Below, piece after piece: positions 17,425-26,315 of a stretch of DNA of 64,000 nt. Source of the stretch: Gracilibacter sp. BRH_c7a (GTDB lineage Bacteria; Bacillota; Desulfitobacteriia; Desulfitobacteriales; Syntrophobotulaceae); the NCBI GenBank assembly GCA_001516055.1, contig LOEZ01000040.1:62001-126000 (forward strand). Reading direction: 5' to 3'. The notes beneath the pieces were generated by a model that saw nothing but the letters and a program-made list of their open reading frames with translations, made no database searches and was not told the DNA's origin. Numbering within the stretch: position 1 is the stretch's first letter; every line of letters begins with the position of its first letter. The position numbers and the translations under genes were made by a program.

Positions 17425-18657
17425 GTGGAAAAGAAAAAAGAGTATTATGATGTAGTGATTATCGGGGGAGGCCCCGCTGGAATGGCTGCTGCCACCTACT
17501 GTGGAAGAGCAAGACTGAAAACCATGCTGATTGAAAAGGCTCTCCTGGGAGGACTAGCTACCTATACAAGCGAGATCGAGAACTATCCCGGTTTCCCTGA
17601 ACCTATAGGTGGAACTGATTTAATGAAGTATTTTGATAAGCAATGTCGACGTTTTAATGTAGATATTAAACTTACGGAAGTCAAAGGCATACGAATGGAA
17701 TGCGACTATAGAGTTGTATCAACTTTTAGAGTTGATTACTATGCCAAAGCTGTGGTTATCGCAACCGGCGGCAAACCAAGGTTAACAGGAGCCAAGAATG
17801 AGGACAAGTTTTTATTCGATAAAGGGATTTCTTTCTGTGCTACTTGTGATGCTGCTTATTATACAGATAAGACGGTTTTAATAGTGGGCAGCGGTGATGC
17901 AGCCATTGAAGAAGGGATGTTCCTTACTAAATTTGCCAAGAAAGTTTATGTCTCCGTTATTCATGATGAAGGGATAATGGATGCTAATAAAGTAGCCCAA
18001 GAAAAAGCATTGATTAACAAGAAGATGGAATTCATTTGGAATACCGTAGTGGATTCCTACGAAGGGGAAGAACGCTTAAATAAAATTGTACTCAAGAATT
18101 TAAAGACCGGTGAATTACTTCCCTTTGATGTTGACGGTTGTTTTCTCTTCATCGGATATGTTCCTAATACAGAGCATTTTAAAGGGCTGATAGATATGAC
18201 GTCTAAAGGCTATATCACTACCAATGAAGAAATGGAAACAAATGTAGAAGGAGTATTTGCTGCAGGGGATGTTCGTGATAAATTCTTAAGACAAGTAGCC
18301 ACTGCAGTTGGGGATGCAGCTACTGCCGGTGTAATGGCAGAAAAATATGTGGAAGAAGTAAACTATCTTCAGGAAGAGATACTAGGAGCCAAGGGTTTAG
18401 TGGCTTTATACATTTACAATGCTATCGAAGCGTTAGATAGAGAATGCTTGACGAAGGTTGAACAGATAAATCGTGATATGAATAATGCATTTAAACTCTG
18501 TAGAATGGATATTTATAAATCGGATAAAATGGCTTGTCGCTTTGAGTGTGATAAAACACCATGTCTTGTATTAGTTAATAAGGGTGAAGTTATTCATCGC
18601 GAATATGACCTGGCTCAGGCTAAAATTGAAATCGAAAAAGCTTTAAAAAACGCCTAA
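17425..18657 (+). CDS. Thioredoxin reductase-like flavoprotein with C-terminal thioredoxin-like domain
   Basis: Residues 1-320 are a full thioredoxin-reductase fold: FAD motif GGGPAGMAAATYCGRAR, redox pair C138-A-T-C141, NAD(P) motif VGSGDAAIEEG and the C-terminal FAD motif GVFAAGDVRD. About 90 extra residues follow, with a thioredoxin-like order of strands and helices (GLVALYIYNA... then TPCLVLVNKGEVIHREY). The usual CxxC active site is not seen there; cysteines occur in CRFECDKTPC instead. Probably moves electrons to a thiol or persulfide partner of the adjacent TusA/YeeE system. Start GTG after GAGGAGG. Confidence 0.85.
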   Translation: MEKKKEYYDVVIIGGGPAGMAAATYCGRARLKTMLIEKALLGGLATYTSEIENYPGFPEPIGGTDLMKYFDKQCRRFNVDIKLTEVKGIRMECDYRVVSTFRVDYYAKAVVIATGGKPRLTGAKNEDKFLFDKGISFCATCDAAYYTDKTVLIVGSGDAAIEEGMFLTKFAKKVYVSVIHDEGIMDANKVAQEKALINKKMEFIWNTVVDSYEGEERLNKIVLKNLKTGELLPFDVDGCFLFIGYVPNTEHFKGLIDMTSKGYITTNEEMETNVEGVFAAGDVRDKFLRQVATAVGDAATAGVMAEKYVEEVNYLQEEILGAKGLVALYIYNAIEALDRECLTKVEQINRDMNNAFKLCRMDIYKSDKMACRFECDKTPCLVLVNKGEVIHREYDLAQAKIEIEKALKNA

Positions 18658-18681
18658 ATGCGAAAAGGCGTACACTTAGTG

Positions 18682-18713
18682 AAAATAGCACTTACGTAAG
18701 AAGTGCTATTTTT
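18682..18713 (+). terminator. Terminator after thioredoxin reductase fusion
   Basis: Stem AAAATAGCACTT / AAGTGCTATTTTT around ACGTAAG. Confidence 0.85.
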
Positions 18714-18827
18714 ACTAAAAATATTGAAACCAAAAAAATATGGCAAAAGGATTGTTTGAGCTTGTGTATTATAGTACATTTGAGATATTAACTGAAATAG
18801 GTGACTTCTGAGAAAGGAGTTAAATCT

Positions 18828-19058
18828 ATGATTTGTCAGAAACTTGATTGCAGGTATGATGCCTGCCCAATTCCTCTTTTGAAAGCCTCCCAAGCCCTGG
18901 AGAAACTTTCTGCTGGTGATATTCTGGAGATCAACACCGGTTATATGTGTGCTGCAGAGAACATCATTCAATGGGCTGAGAAGCACGAAGTCGGTTACTG
19001 GATGGAAGAGGACGAAGAAACAGGGGAACTGACCGTATTTTTAAAGAAGCGGGAGTAG
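18828..19058 (+). CDS. Second TusA-family sulfur carrier
   Basis: A 76-residue protein with the motif DACPIPLLKAS (Cys13), typical of TusA/YedF/SirA. ATG 18828 follows GAAAGGAG and is preferred over the GTG at 18801. It differs clearly from the copy at 16485, so it may serve a different donor or acceptor. Confidence 0.9.
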   Translation: MICQKLDCRYDACPIPLLKASQALEKLSAGDILEINTGYMCAAENIIQWAEKHEVGYWMEEDEETGELTVFLKKRE

Positions 19059-19134
19059 TTTATGAAGATACCAAAATCTCAGACACAATAAGAAATCCTA
19101 GATATAGGTAGAGTTTCCTGAGTGGTAAACCGGT

Positions 19135-20691
19135 TTAATCTCGTATTACCTTATAAATTTTAATTCTCCACTCTTTACTATTAATATATTCAGATATCCT
19201 AACGCCGTAGGTAGGATGGCTGAACTCAGATACAAGTTCACAATTGTGTTGGAGAAAGTCTTTCATATCATGGTAGTAGGGATAAACGTTACCGTATAAT
19301 CCGTTCCAACGGGGTCTTTGCTCGAAGATTAGCTCCATCTCCTCAGGATATATGATGAAATCAATATTATTTTTTTCTATATATTGTTTAAAATCTAAAG
19401 AGTTCTCTCTTAAATATGCCAAGTTTCTGTAATCAAAAAGGTTATTATTGTCAAAATAGAATTCGCAGTTAAGATTGGCCAGAACAATTGAATCCTTAGG
19501 TACTATCGTAGAGATCTGTTGAAGGTATTCATTGTAACTATACTTGATATAGGGTCGAATATTCAAATAACTGCTGATAATTAAAGAAAGACTGAGAAGA
19601 GCGATGCTCAAGAATCTCAGCTTTTTTTGTATGTTTTCCAGAACATAAATAACCAATATATAAAACAAAGGGAAGACAAAGATAATACTAGTTTGATTAA
19701 AGCGGCCTATTAGCATTATGCCAGCGTTAATAGCAATGATAGAAAGAATTATTGCTATTATTTTTGTGCTCAATTTTTTGTCTTCAGCACGATATAGTTT
19801 GAAAAGAGTTAAGCAGAATACGATAGCGAACACCATGAATTGAAGTCTTAGGTCAGGGGTATAATACGTTCCACTTACAGAATAATATAACTTCTGATAA
19901 AAATATCTTAGCTCCATAAACTTAGTTCCCAAGGAGTCTAACACACCGAATTGGCCTCCATAACTGGAGTAATTGCAGAAAAAACTAGGATCAAAATGAA
20001 GGCTCAAGACTATGAAAGATGAAGCAAAAAAGCCAACTATTAAAATAAATATTAAGAGCCCGGAGAGCTTTACTGATTTGTTAAAAATATAAAACAAGTA
20101 TAGAAATACAAAACTCAAAAAAATTAGGAAACTATTAGGGTGCAGCCCGATGCTTAGGCCGATTATTGTTCCGAGGGTTAAATGATGGCGAAGCCTGATG
20201 TCACTTATGCTCTTCAAAAAATAGTGAAGAGCAAAGATAAATATAAAAAGCAAGATGATTTCTTGTCTTGCGAAGTGAGAAGCGTAGATATATTGGATAT
20301 CAACTGCTAATAATATTGAAGAAGCAATTGCCAGTAAGGGTGAACAAAAAATCAATCTGGTGAGCTTATAAAACCAGTATATGCTTAATAAACCAAATAA
20401 AAGTGAAATTAGCCTTAAAGAGAATACTTCATAACCCATTAGTTTAATAAAAATGATCTGCAGAGTATGAAAGAATATTTTAAGAGCATGAGGGTTTCTT
20501 GGGTAGAGATCGAAGAAAGATTCAGTGGTTGAATAATCTCCCAGTTCTAAGATGTTCCTTGAAAGTCCACCTAACCATGATTCATCAGAATGAACAAAAG
20601 GGAACCTAGTTAGATAAATCAGATTGAATAGGATATAGATAATTCCTAATAGAACTAGCAAGAGTTCATGATAACTGGGCTTTCTATTCAA
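19135..20691 (-). CDS. ArnT/PMT-like glycosyltransferase (family 39 type)
   Basis: A 518-residue membrane protein with about eleven helices. The first luminal loop has the acidic motif HSDESWLGGLSRNIL, followed by LYPRNPHALKIFF, as in dolichyl-phosphate-mannose-type GT39 enzymes. They transfer a sugar from a polyprenyl phosphate on the outer membrane face. Acceptor unknown. It lies opposite to its neighbours inside the sulfur region and looks unrelated to it. Confidence 0.8.
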   Translation of the reverse strand: MNRKPSYHELLLVLLGIIYILFNLIYLTRFPFVHSDESWLGGLSRNILELGDYSTTESFFDLYPRNPHALKIFFHTLQIIFIKLMGYEVFSLRLISLLFGLLSIYWFYKLTRLIFCSPLLAIASSILLAVDIQYIYASHFARQEIILLFIFIFALHYFLKSISDIRLRHHLTLGTIIGLSIGLHPNSFLIFLSFVFLYLFYIFNKSVKLSGLLIFILIVGFFASSFIVLSLHFDPSFFCNYSSYGGQFGVLDSLGTKFMELRYFYQKLYYSVSGTYYTPDLRLQFMVFAIVFCLTLFKLYRAEDKKLSTKIIAIILSIIAINAGIMLIGRFNQTSIIFVFPLFYILVIYVLENIQKKLRFLSIALLSLSLIISSYLNIRPYIKYSYNEYLQQISTIVPKDSIVLANLNCEFYFDNNNLFDYRNLAYLRENSLDFKQYIEKNNIDFIIYPEEMELIFEQRPRWNGLYGNVYPYYHDMKDFLQHNCELVSEFSHPTYGVRISEYINSKEWRIKIYKVIRD

Positions 20692-20842
20692 ACTTCCATC
20701 TCCTTTTTAAAACTTACAGGCAGACAACAAAACCGTCTTCTAGTGTATTCGCATTATGAAGTGGAAACCTCCTTTAACTATCATAAACATATTTTTGAGG
20801 GAGAGCGATATCATAGTCTTTTATATAACATTTGAATGTCTG

Positions 20843-20863
20843 ATAGCAAATGGCATTTGCTAT
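20843..20863. promoter_or_regulatory. Perfect 21-base palindrome, candidate operator
   Basis: ATAGCAAATG-G-CATTTGCTAT is a perfect inverted repeat with ten-base arms, about 108 bases upstream of the first rhodanese lipoprotein gene. No T run follows, so it is more likely a protein site than a terminator. The rest of 20692-20970 holds no recognised element. Confidence 0.55.
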
Positions 20864-20970
20864 AAACTATAATTGAGTGGGAGATGCTTTTTCTATTTTC
20901 TGTTAACACATCCTACATTGTGTCGTTAATCACAAGCATATTGGAATTAAACTATAAGGAGGAAGAAAGG

Positions 20971-21885
20971 ATGAGGTTGTTTATAAGAATTCGGTTATTG
21001 GTTATAGTAACATCTTTCGTTCTGATTGTATCAGGATGCAGTGCTGCAGGAAGTGGGGCGGAAGGAAAATATATAATTGATGCTGATTCTGTTACAAAAC
21101 TTATTTCTCAGGAGAACACTATTTTTGTAGATATGCAGAAACCAGAGGACTATTCTAAGGCACATGTTATAGGAGCTGTAAACATAACCAGAAACGATAT
21201 CATAGTTAATGAACCGGTAACAAATATGCTTGCTCCAAAGGAAATGATTGAGAAAGTAATGGGAAGTAATGGAATCGCAAATGATACCCTTGTTATTGCC
21301 TACGACAATACTGACAATATGGATGCTGCCAGACTCTGGTGGACTTTGAGAGTGTATGGTCATGAACAGGTTAAGGTAGTAAGCGGAGGAATCAAAGCTC
21401 TTCAGAAAGCTGGTGTAGAACTCTCTTCTGAGAAAACCGCTATTACTTCTGTCGAATTTTCAGCTAAGGATAGCGACGAATCTTTGATAGCAACGAAAAA
21501 TGAAGCCCTCGCCCAAGTCAATGAGCCTAAGGAAGATATAGTTCTGCTTGACACGCGCAGCCAAGAGGAATTTAATCAGGGAACCATTCCAGGTTCAGTA
21601 TTGTTAGATTATGCGAACAACAACAACAGTGATGGGACATATAAGTCCGGTCATGCAATCATAATGCAATATAATGATCTGGGAATCAAACCTGAACAGA
21701 CTGTAATCATGTATTGCAAAACCTCAATCAGAGCTGCCCAAACATATTTGGCGCTGGCTAATGTAGGTTATGAAAACCTTAAGCTTTATGATGGTGCTTG
21801 GTTGGAATGGACTGCTGATGAGGCTCTTCCATCGCAGAAACCTTCTGTAAGTCCAGTTCAACCGAGTAAAGCAGATGTTTCATAA
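20971..21885 (+). CDS. Two-domain rhodanese lipoprotein (thiosulfate sulfurtransferase type)
   Basis: A lipoprotein signal ends in IVSGC (Cys23), placing it on the outer membrane face. The N-terminal rhodanese domain (about 35-150) lacks the catalytic cysteine (loop AYDNTDNMDAAR); the C-terminal domain (about 175-290) has it at Cys249 in MYCKTSIRAAQ. That asymmetry is normal for SseA-type sulfurtransferases. ATG 20971 follows AAGGAGGAAG; the earlier frame start has no ribosome site. Inferred role: handling thiosulfate or polysulfide outside the cell before uptake by YeeE. Confidence 0.9.
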   Translation: MRLFIRIRLLVIVTSFVLIVSGCSAAGSGAEGKYIIDADSVTKLISQENTIFVDMQKPEDYSKAHVIGAVNITRNDIIVNEPVTNMLAPKEMIEKVMGSNGIANDTLVIAYDNTDNMDAARLWWTLRVYGHEQVKVVSGGIKALQKAGVELSSEKTAITSVEFSAKDSDESLIATKNEALAQVNEPKEDIVLLDTRSQEEFNQGTIPGSVLLDYANNNNSDGTYKSGHAIIMQYNDLGIKPEQTVIMYCKTSIRAAQTYLALANVGYENLKLYDGAWLEWTADEALPSQKPSVSPVQPSKADVS

Positions 21886-21985
21886 TAAACTTTGATTGTT
21901 AAATCTAATCTAGTAAGGGGGGAGCATTCAGCACTTACGCTTAACTTAGTTAAAAAAATAACAAGCTAACCAAGGAGGAAGAACA

Positions 21986-22927
21986 ATGAAAACTTTTAGA
22001 TTCAAACTGTTGACAGTAGTTCTAGTTTTACTAGTAGCTTTGAGTTTTGCCGGTTGCGCGCAAGCCCCTAGTGCTCCTGCTGTTAACCCAACTCCGGCTC
22101 CAGCAGCTGATGTAGTTGCTGATGAAGCAATATCCTATTTTACTAATATGCCCCAAGATATCTATAAGATTAGCCAAGATGATTTTATCACGAAGGTCAA
22201 AGCAAATGAAGATATATTCATCATGGACATAAGACAGCCTGATGTTTACGAAGCAGGTCACATTAAGGGAGCTGTAAATATACCTTGGGGTTCAGCAATT
22301 GCTGAAAATTTATCTAAGCTGCCAAAAGATAAACCAATTATGGTATATTGTTACACCGGCCAAACAGCAGGTCAGACAGTTGCACTTCTTAATGTAGCCG
22401 GATTCGATGCTAAAACAGTAAATTTAGGGTGGAATCTTGGAATCTCAAAAGTTGAAGGGGTAGCTGAAGTAACTGAGACTCAAGCAAATGCTATCGAAGG
22501 CGGTGCGACAGCCGATATACAACCTGAGATTCAGGCAGCCATTAATGAGTACTTTAGTAAACTGTCTGAAGTCAAAGGGACAACCTTTGCTAACTATAAA
22601 ATTAGCGAAGATGATGCTAAAGGTCTTCTTGATGCAGATGATCAGAGTATAATGTTCTTGTCTATTAGGAAAGCAGAAGATTTTGGTTCAGGTCATATTG
22701 AGAGTGCTATCAACATACCTTTTGGCAAAGGAATGGAACAATCTTTTAGCCAACTTCCTGAGGATAAAAAGATAATCGTTTATTGTTATACTGGCCAAAC
22801 TGCAGGCCAGACAGTTGCCATACTAAGATTATTAGGATATGATGCAGTATCCTTGAACTCAGGTATGGGCATGCCGGTTACCGGAGAAACTGGTTGGGCT
22901 AATAAAGGTTTCCCAGTAGTCCAATAA
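21986..22927 (+). CDS. Tandem rhodanese lipoprotein with two active domains
   Basis: A lipoprotein signal ends in LSFAGC (Cys24), followed by a proline/alanine-rich linker. Two rhodanese domains share the same active loop YCYTGQTAGQTVA, with Cys122 and Cys267. Both keep the cysteine, unlike the neighbour at 20971. They look like an internal duplication of a single-domain protein. Ribosome site AAGGAGG. Probably works with 20971 in exported sulfur transfer. Confidence 0.9.
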   Translation: MKTFRFKLLTVVLVLLVALSFAGCAQAPSAPAVNPTPAPAADVVADEAISYFTNMPQDIYKISQDDFITKVKANEDIFIMDIRQPDVYEAGHIKGAVNIPWGSAIAENLSKLPKDKPIMVYCYTGQTAGQTVALLNVAGFDAKTVNLGWNLGISKVEGVAEVTETQANAIEGGATADIQPEIQAAINEYFSKLSEVKGTTFANYKISEDDAKGLLDADDQSIMFLSIRKAEDFGSGHIESAINIPFGKGMEQSFSQLPEDKKIIVYCYTGQTAGQTVAILRLLGYDAVSLNSGMGMPVTGETGWANKGFPVVQ

Positions 22928-22981
22928 GTTTAAATAAAACTATAATTTAATCAGACATAGGAATCGCTATTAGAATAAACC

Positions 22982-23012
22982 GGCGGAGGTTGATAACAAG
23001 CAACCTCCGCCC
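22982..23012 (+). terminator. GC-rich hairpin after rhodanese genes
   Basis: Stem GGCGGAGGTTG / CAACCTCCGCC, loop ATAACAAG. There is no clear T run, so its terminator role is likely but not certain. Confidence 0.6.
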
Positions 23013-23047
23013 ACTTATACGCCAAGGACTATCTTACAGCTACAAAA

Positions 23048-23944
23048 CTAAGAACAGAATCCTCTTCTAGAAGATTGAATAAAATCATAAAATGTTTTTT
23101 CAGATCCTCGAGGGGGACTTTCCTTCGTATATGCAAGAAAATAATCGGTTTTAAATTCAGTATCCTCTATGGCGATTTTTTTTAAGGAGCCGGAATCAAG
23201 CTCATGTTTGATAGATAATTCAGGTAAAATAGCGTAGCCCTGTCCATTAAATATAGCAGCTTTTATAGCCTCTGAAGAAGTCAACTCTAAAACAGTATTC
23301 ATTTGTTGGAGGGAAATTGCAAGTTTTTGTAATTCATATTCTAACGATTGGCGACTACCCGAGCCTTTCTCTCTAATAATAAGGGGAAGCTCAGTTAATT
23401 CATCTACAGAAACAGTTCGATATTTACATATATTCTTAGAGCAAACTAAACATAGATCACAAGAAGCTAATTTTGTATACTCTATCTTTATACCATTAGG
23501 TTTACCTTCTACTATCCCGATATGACAGCTTTTATTAACTAGGTTTTCAACAACGGTATCGGAATTACAGGTGTTCAGAATTACTTTGGTATTTGGATAC
23601 CTTCTTTTAAAAAGATAGAGACTACATGGTAGAGTATACGACCCTACCGTCGTGCAGGAACTAACGATGGTTTCTTGAATGTTCGTACGCAGGGAATTTA
23701 ATTCCCGGTCTATATCTTTTTGAATAGAGAGAAGAGAGACAGCATAATCGTAAACGATTTTACCTGCTTCAGTAAGGACAACTCCTTTGTTACTGCGAAT
23801 TAAGAGTTGAAAGCCAAGCTCTTTTTCCAGGGTTTGGAGTTGAAAGCTTACTCCTGGTTGAGACATATGCAGAAGCTTTGCTGTTTTTGATATGCTGTTT
23901 TCTTTTACTGTTGTATAGAAAGTCTTTAAGTAGTCCAAATTCAT
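23048..23944 (-). CDS. LysR-family transcriptional regulator (CysL/YeiE-like)
   Basis: N-terminal winged helix MNLDYLKTFYTTVKENSISKTAKLLHMSQPGVSFQLQTLE and a C-terminal periplasmic-binding-like effector domain; 298 residues. ATG 23944 follows AGGTGATA; the longer frame adds 17 residues without a ribosome site. The sequence type suggests the CysL/CbbR-like group. Located at the end of the sulfur cluster, it may control the rhodanese operon through the palindrome at 20843 or itself through 24025-24075; both are inference. Confidence 0.88.
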   Translation of the reverse strand: MNLDYLKTFYTTVKENSISKTAKLLHMSQPGVSFQLQTLEKELGFQLLIRSNKGVVLTEAGKIVYDYAVSLLSIQKDIDRELNSLRTNIQETIVSSCTTVGSYTLPCSLYLFKRRYPNTKVILNTCNSDTVVENLVNKSCHIGIVEGKPNGIKIEYTKLASCDLCLVCSKNICKYRTVSVDELTELPLIIREKGSGSRQSLEYELQKLAISLQQMNTVLELTSSEAIKAAIFNGQGYAILPELSIKHELDSGSLKKIAIEDTEFKTDYFLAYTKESPPRGSEKTFYDFIQSSRRGFCS

Positions 23945-24024
23945 ATTATCACCTGTGAAATTTTTCTGATTATTATTCTTATAACTAAAATACAATTATT
24001 AGCAAAAGAATGCAAGTTTTTTCA

Positions 24025-24075
24025 CATGAATATTTTAGAAAAATTTGGCAAGTGAAATTTTCTGAAATATTCATG
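24025..24075. promoter_or_regulatory. 51-base inverted repeat upstream of LysR gene
   Basis: CATGAATATTTTAGAAAA pairs with TTTTCTGAAATATTCATG with one mismatch, around ATTTGGCAAGTGAAA. It lies about 80 bases upstream of the lysR start codon and downstream of the hemerythrin gene, both on the minus strand. Autoregulatory operator or a terminator of the hemerythrin transcript; no strong T run. Confidence 0.5.
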
Positions 24076-24141
24076 GTCTAAAAGAAGGTAAAGGTCTAAA
24101 AAATAATCAATTAATATTAACGGAGAATAGTGGGCGAGTAT

Positions 24142-24699
24142 CTATATACCAACCCTTTTTTCTAAATCTACAACCATATTTGTATACTTTTGAATCTGCT
24201 TTATATTCTCAGGTTTATCATCTATGGTTTTACTTAATATGTCGACTTCTTCAACTATTTGGTCAGACAAAGCTTTTACTCCAAAATCATAAAGTGCATT
24301 GTCTTCTTTATCGATATGGCGAGTAAGCAAATCGGTATAGGGTATTGCGTTGCCAATAATGTCAACCTTGGCGTCGGCATCTCCAGCTTGAACTTTGTCT
24401 AATGCTTTAACCAGATTATAAATGAATAAACGTCCAAAATCGTGTTCGATGAACATTCCTTGAACCGCACTTAGAGTATCTTTATCTTGGATTTCTTCTT
24501 GCATCTTTTTGAAGAGCACATCCTCTTCCTTACTATGGTGATATTTATCTGCATAGTTTCTTATGAAGTCCACCGAATCGGTAAATAGTTGGTAATCCAC
24601 TGTTTGCCCTTCAAGAATATTGAGACACGCTTGCCTGAGTACTTTAAGCATTCTTTTGATGTAAGTATGTTCTTCTTTCATGATTTGGATTGCATTCAT
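24142..24699 (-). CDS. Hemerythrin-domain protein
   Basis: A 185-residue four-helix di-iron protein. Ligand-type motifs in order: KEEHTYIKRML, YHHSKEEDVLF, FIEHDFGRLF and LTRHIDKEDNALYDFG. In anaerobes these proteins bind oxygen or nitric oxide, or serve in redox sensing and iron handling. ATG 24699 is 6-7 bases after AAAGGAT; a TTG at 24717 would add six residues. Confidence 0.9.
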   Translation of the reverse strand: MNAIQIMKEEHTYIKRMLKVLRQACLNILEGQTVDYQLFTDSVDFIRNYADKYHHSKEEDVLFKKMQEEIQDKDTLSAVQGMFIEHDFGRLFIYNLVKALDKVQAGDADAKVDIIGNAIPYTDLLTRHIDKEDNALYDFGVKALSDQIVEEVDILSKTIDDKPENIKQIQKYTNMVVDLEKRVGI

Positions 24700-24860
24700 A
24701 GTTTCAGATCCTTTCAATGCGACTTAGTTATCTAATATATTATTCTAACTTCCAGTAGATTAATATGTATTGAGAGACAAATAATTCTTGGAAAATTTGA
24801 ATTACATAAAGTCCACCCTTCAGGACAAAATATAAGAAAAGTAAAGGAGTTGACTTAGCT

Positions 24861-25040
24861 TTGGATATAATACGTGCCAGACAGATTGTAGCTTCTCAGA
24901 AGAATATAGATGTTTTTTATAAGGGTTCTTTTGTTTGGATTGAAAAACTAGATGAACATAATGAAACAGCAGATGTAAAAAATCTTGAAACTCATCAAAA
25001 AGTGAGCGTACCAATTTCTATGCTTTTTGAACTGTATTGA
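24861..25040 (+). CDS. sspH: H-type small acid-soluble spore protein
   Basis: A 59-residue frame from TTG, 11 bases after AAAGGAG: (M)DIIRARQIV...NIDVFYKG..VWIEKLDEHNETA, then a VPISMLFEL ending. This is the SspH pattern (R-A-x-x-I, I-x-V-x-Y-x-G, V-W-I-E, L-D-E-x-N-x-T-A, V-P-x-x-x-L). SspH proteins are made in the forespore and stored in the spore core. It is the clearest sign in the window that the organism forms spores. Confidence 0.85.
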   Translation: MDIIRARQIVASQKNIDVFYKGSFVWIEKLDEHNETADVKNLETHQKVSVPISMLFELY

Positions 25041-25105
25041 TGCTTCGAAGAATCATGCATTTGACCAAAGAATAATAATTAAATTACCCGATTTTCACTT
25101 CTTAT

Positions 25106-25130
25106 AACAGGCATTGGTAATGCCTGTTTG
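25106..25130 (+). terminator. Terminator after sspH
   Basis: Stem ACAGGCATT / AATGCCTGT with loop GGT, then TTTG. Confidence 0.8.
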
Positions 25131-25230
25131 TACTTTAAGAACGTATAATTTTTAATTCCACATAAAGGAGTTAATCATATCTCATGGAAATATAGTAAAA
25201 GATTACAATTATTCCTGGAGGATAACAGAT

Positions 25231-26304
25231 ATGGAGAATGTATTTAGGATTCTAGTGATTAACCCAGGTTCGACATCTACTAAGATTTCAATTTATGAGA
25301 ATGAAGCGGAATTATTTAGAAAGGATATAGGCCATTCTACTGAAGAAATATATGCTTTCAAGATAGCTACTGACCAATTTGTTTTTCGAAAACAGGCAAT
25401 TATATCTTTTTTGGAAGAGATAAGGTTTGATCTTCGGAGGTTAAATGCTATCGTTGCTCGGGGAGGAGCCTTACCACCTCTCAAAGCAGGGGCTTATCGG
25501 ATTAACCAAAGAATGCTTGAATCATTAATACATCGTCCCCGTGCTGACCATGCATCCAATATTGCAGCTCTTATTGCTTTTGAGATGACTAGAGAACTTG
25601 GTATTCCATCTTATATCTATGATGGGATATCTGTTGATCAACTTACAGACATCGCAAGAATATCAGGTTCACCTGAAATCCCGAGGCTTAGTATTATTCA
25701 CGCACTTAATTCCAGGTCGATGGCCCAGAAATATGCCCAATCTATCAAGAAGCCTTATTCAGAGGGTACTTTCATAACTGCTCATCTAGGAGGGGGGATT
25801 ACTCTTAGTGTTCATCACCTGGGTCAAATGATTGATGTTATTAGTGATGACGAGGGTCCATTTTCGCCAGAGAGAGCTGGCAAAGTACCTTGTGTTCCTT
25901 TGGTTGATCTCTGCTACTCTAGGAAATATGATCATATTACTATGAAGAAAATGTTTAGAGGAAAAGGTGGGTTACTAGCCTATCTGGGAACTACGAGTGC
26001 TTTAGAGGTGGAAGAGAGGATTGCCACAGGAGATCAAGAAGCCTTACTGATATATGAAGCTATGGCATACCAAGTGGCTAAAGGCATCGGAGAATTAGCA
26101 ACAGTGGTAAAAGGAAAGGTAGACGGGATTATTCTAACCGGAGGTATCGCTTATTCAGAGATGCTCACTCGTTGGATTACTGAAAGGGTAGAATTTATAG
26201 CTCCTGTAGTAATAATGCCGGGTGAGAATGAGATGGGGGCTTTGGCCCTGGGAGCATTGAGAGTGTTGCGTAAAGAAGAAACAGCCCATGAGTATGATTT
26301 ATAA
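25231..26304 (+). CDS. buk: Butyrate kinase
   Basis: Converts butyryl phosphate (or a branched analogue) and ADP to the acid and ATP. ASKHA-fold marks: INPGSTSTKISIYENE at the start, ARGGALPPLKAGAYRIN, IYDGISVDQLTDIARISG and TAHLGGGITLSVH. The length of 357 residues is normal. No phosphotransbutyrylase gene is adjacent, so it stands alone here. Ribosome site TGGAGG. Confidence 0.95.
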   Translation: MENVFRILVINPGSTSTKISIYENEAELFRKDIGHSTEEIYAFKIATDQFVFRKQAIISFLEEIRFDLRRLNAIVARGGALPPLKAGAYRINQRMLESLIHRPRADHASNIAALIAFEMTRELGIPSYIYDGISVDQLTDIARISGSPEIPRLSIIHALNSRSMAQKYAQSIKKPYSEGTFITAHLGGGITLSVHHLGQMIDVISDDEGPFSPERAGKVPCVPLVDLCYSRKYDHITMKKMFRGKGGLLAYLGTTSALEVEERIATGDQEALLIYEAMAYQVAKGIGELATVVKGKVDGIILTGGIAYSEMLTRWITERVEFIAPVVIMPGENEMGALALGALRVLRKEETAHEYDL

Positions 26305-26315
26305 CTCTAGCAAAA

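Noticed and set aside
20853-20864. TGGCATTTGCT as a possible sigma-54 promoter
   Set aside because: GG and GC are only five bases apart instead of ten; it is the centre of a perfect palindrome.
24820-25014. Minus-strand frame of 64 residues
   Set aside because: Antisense shadow of the sspH gene.
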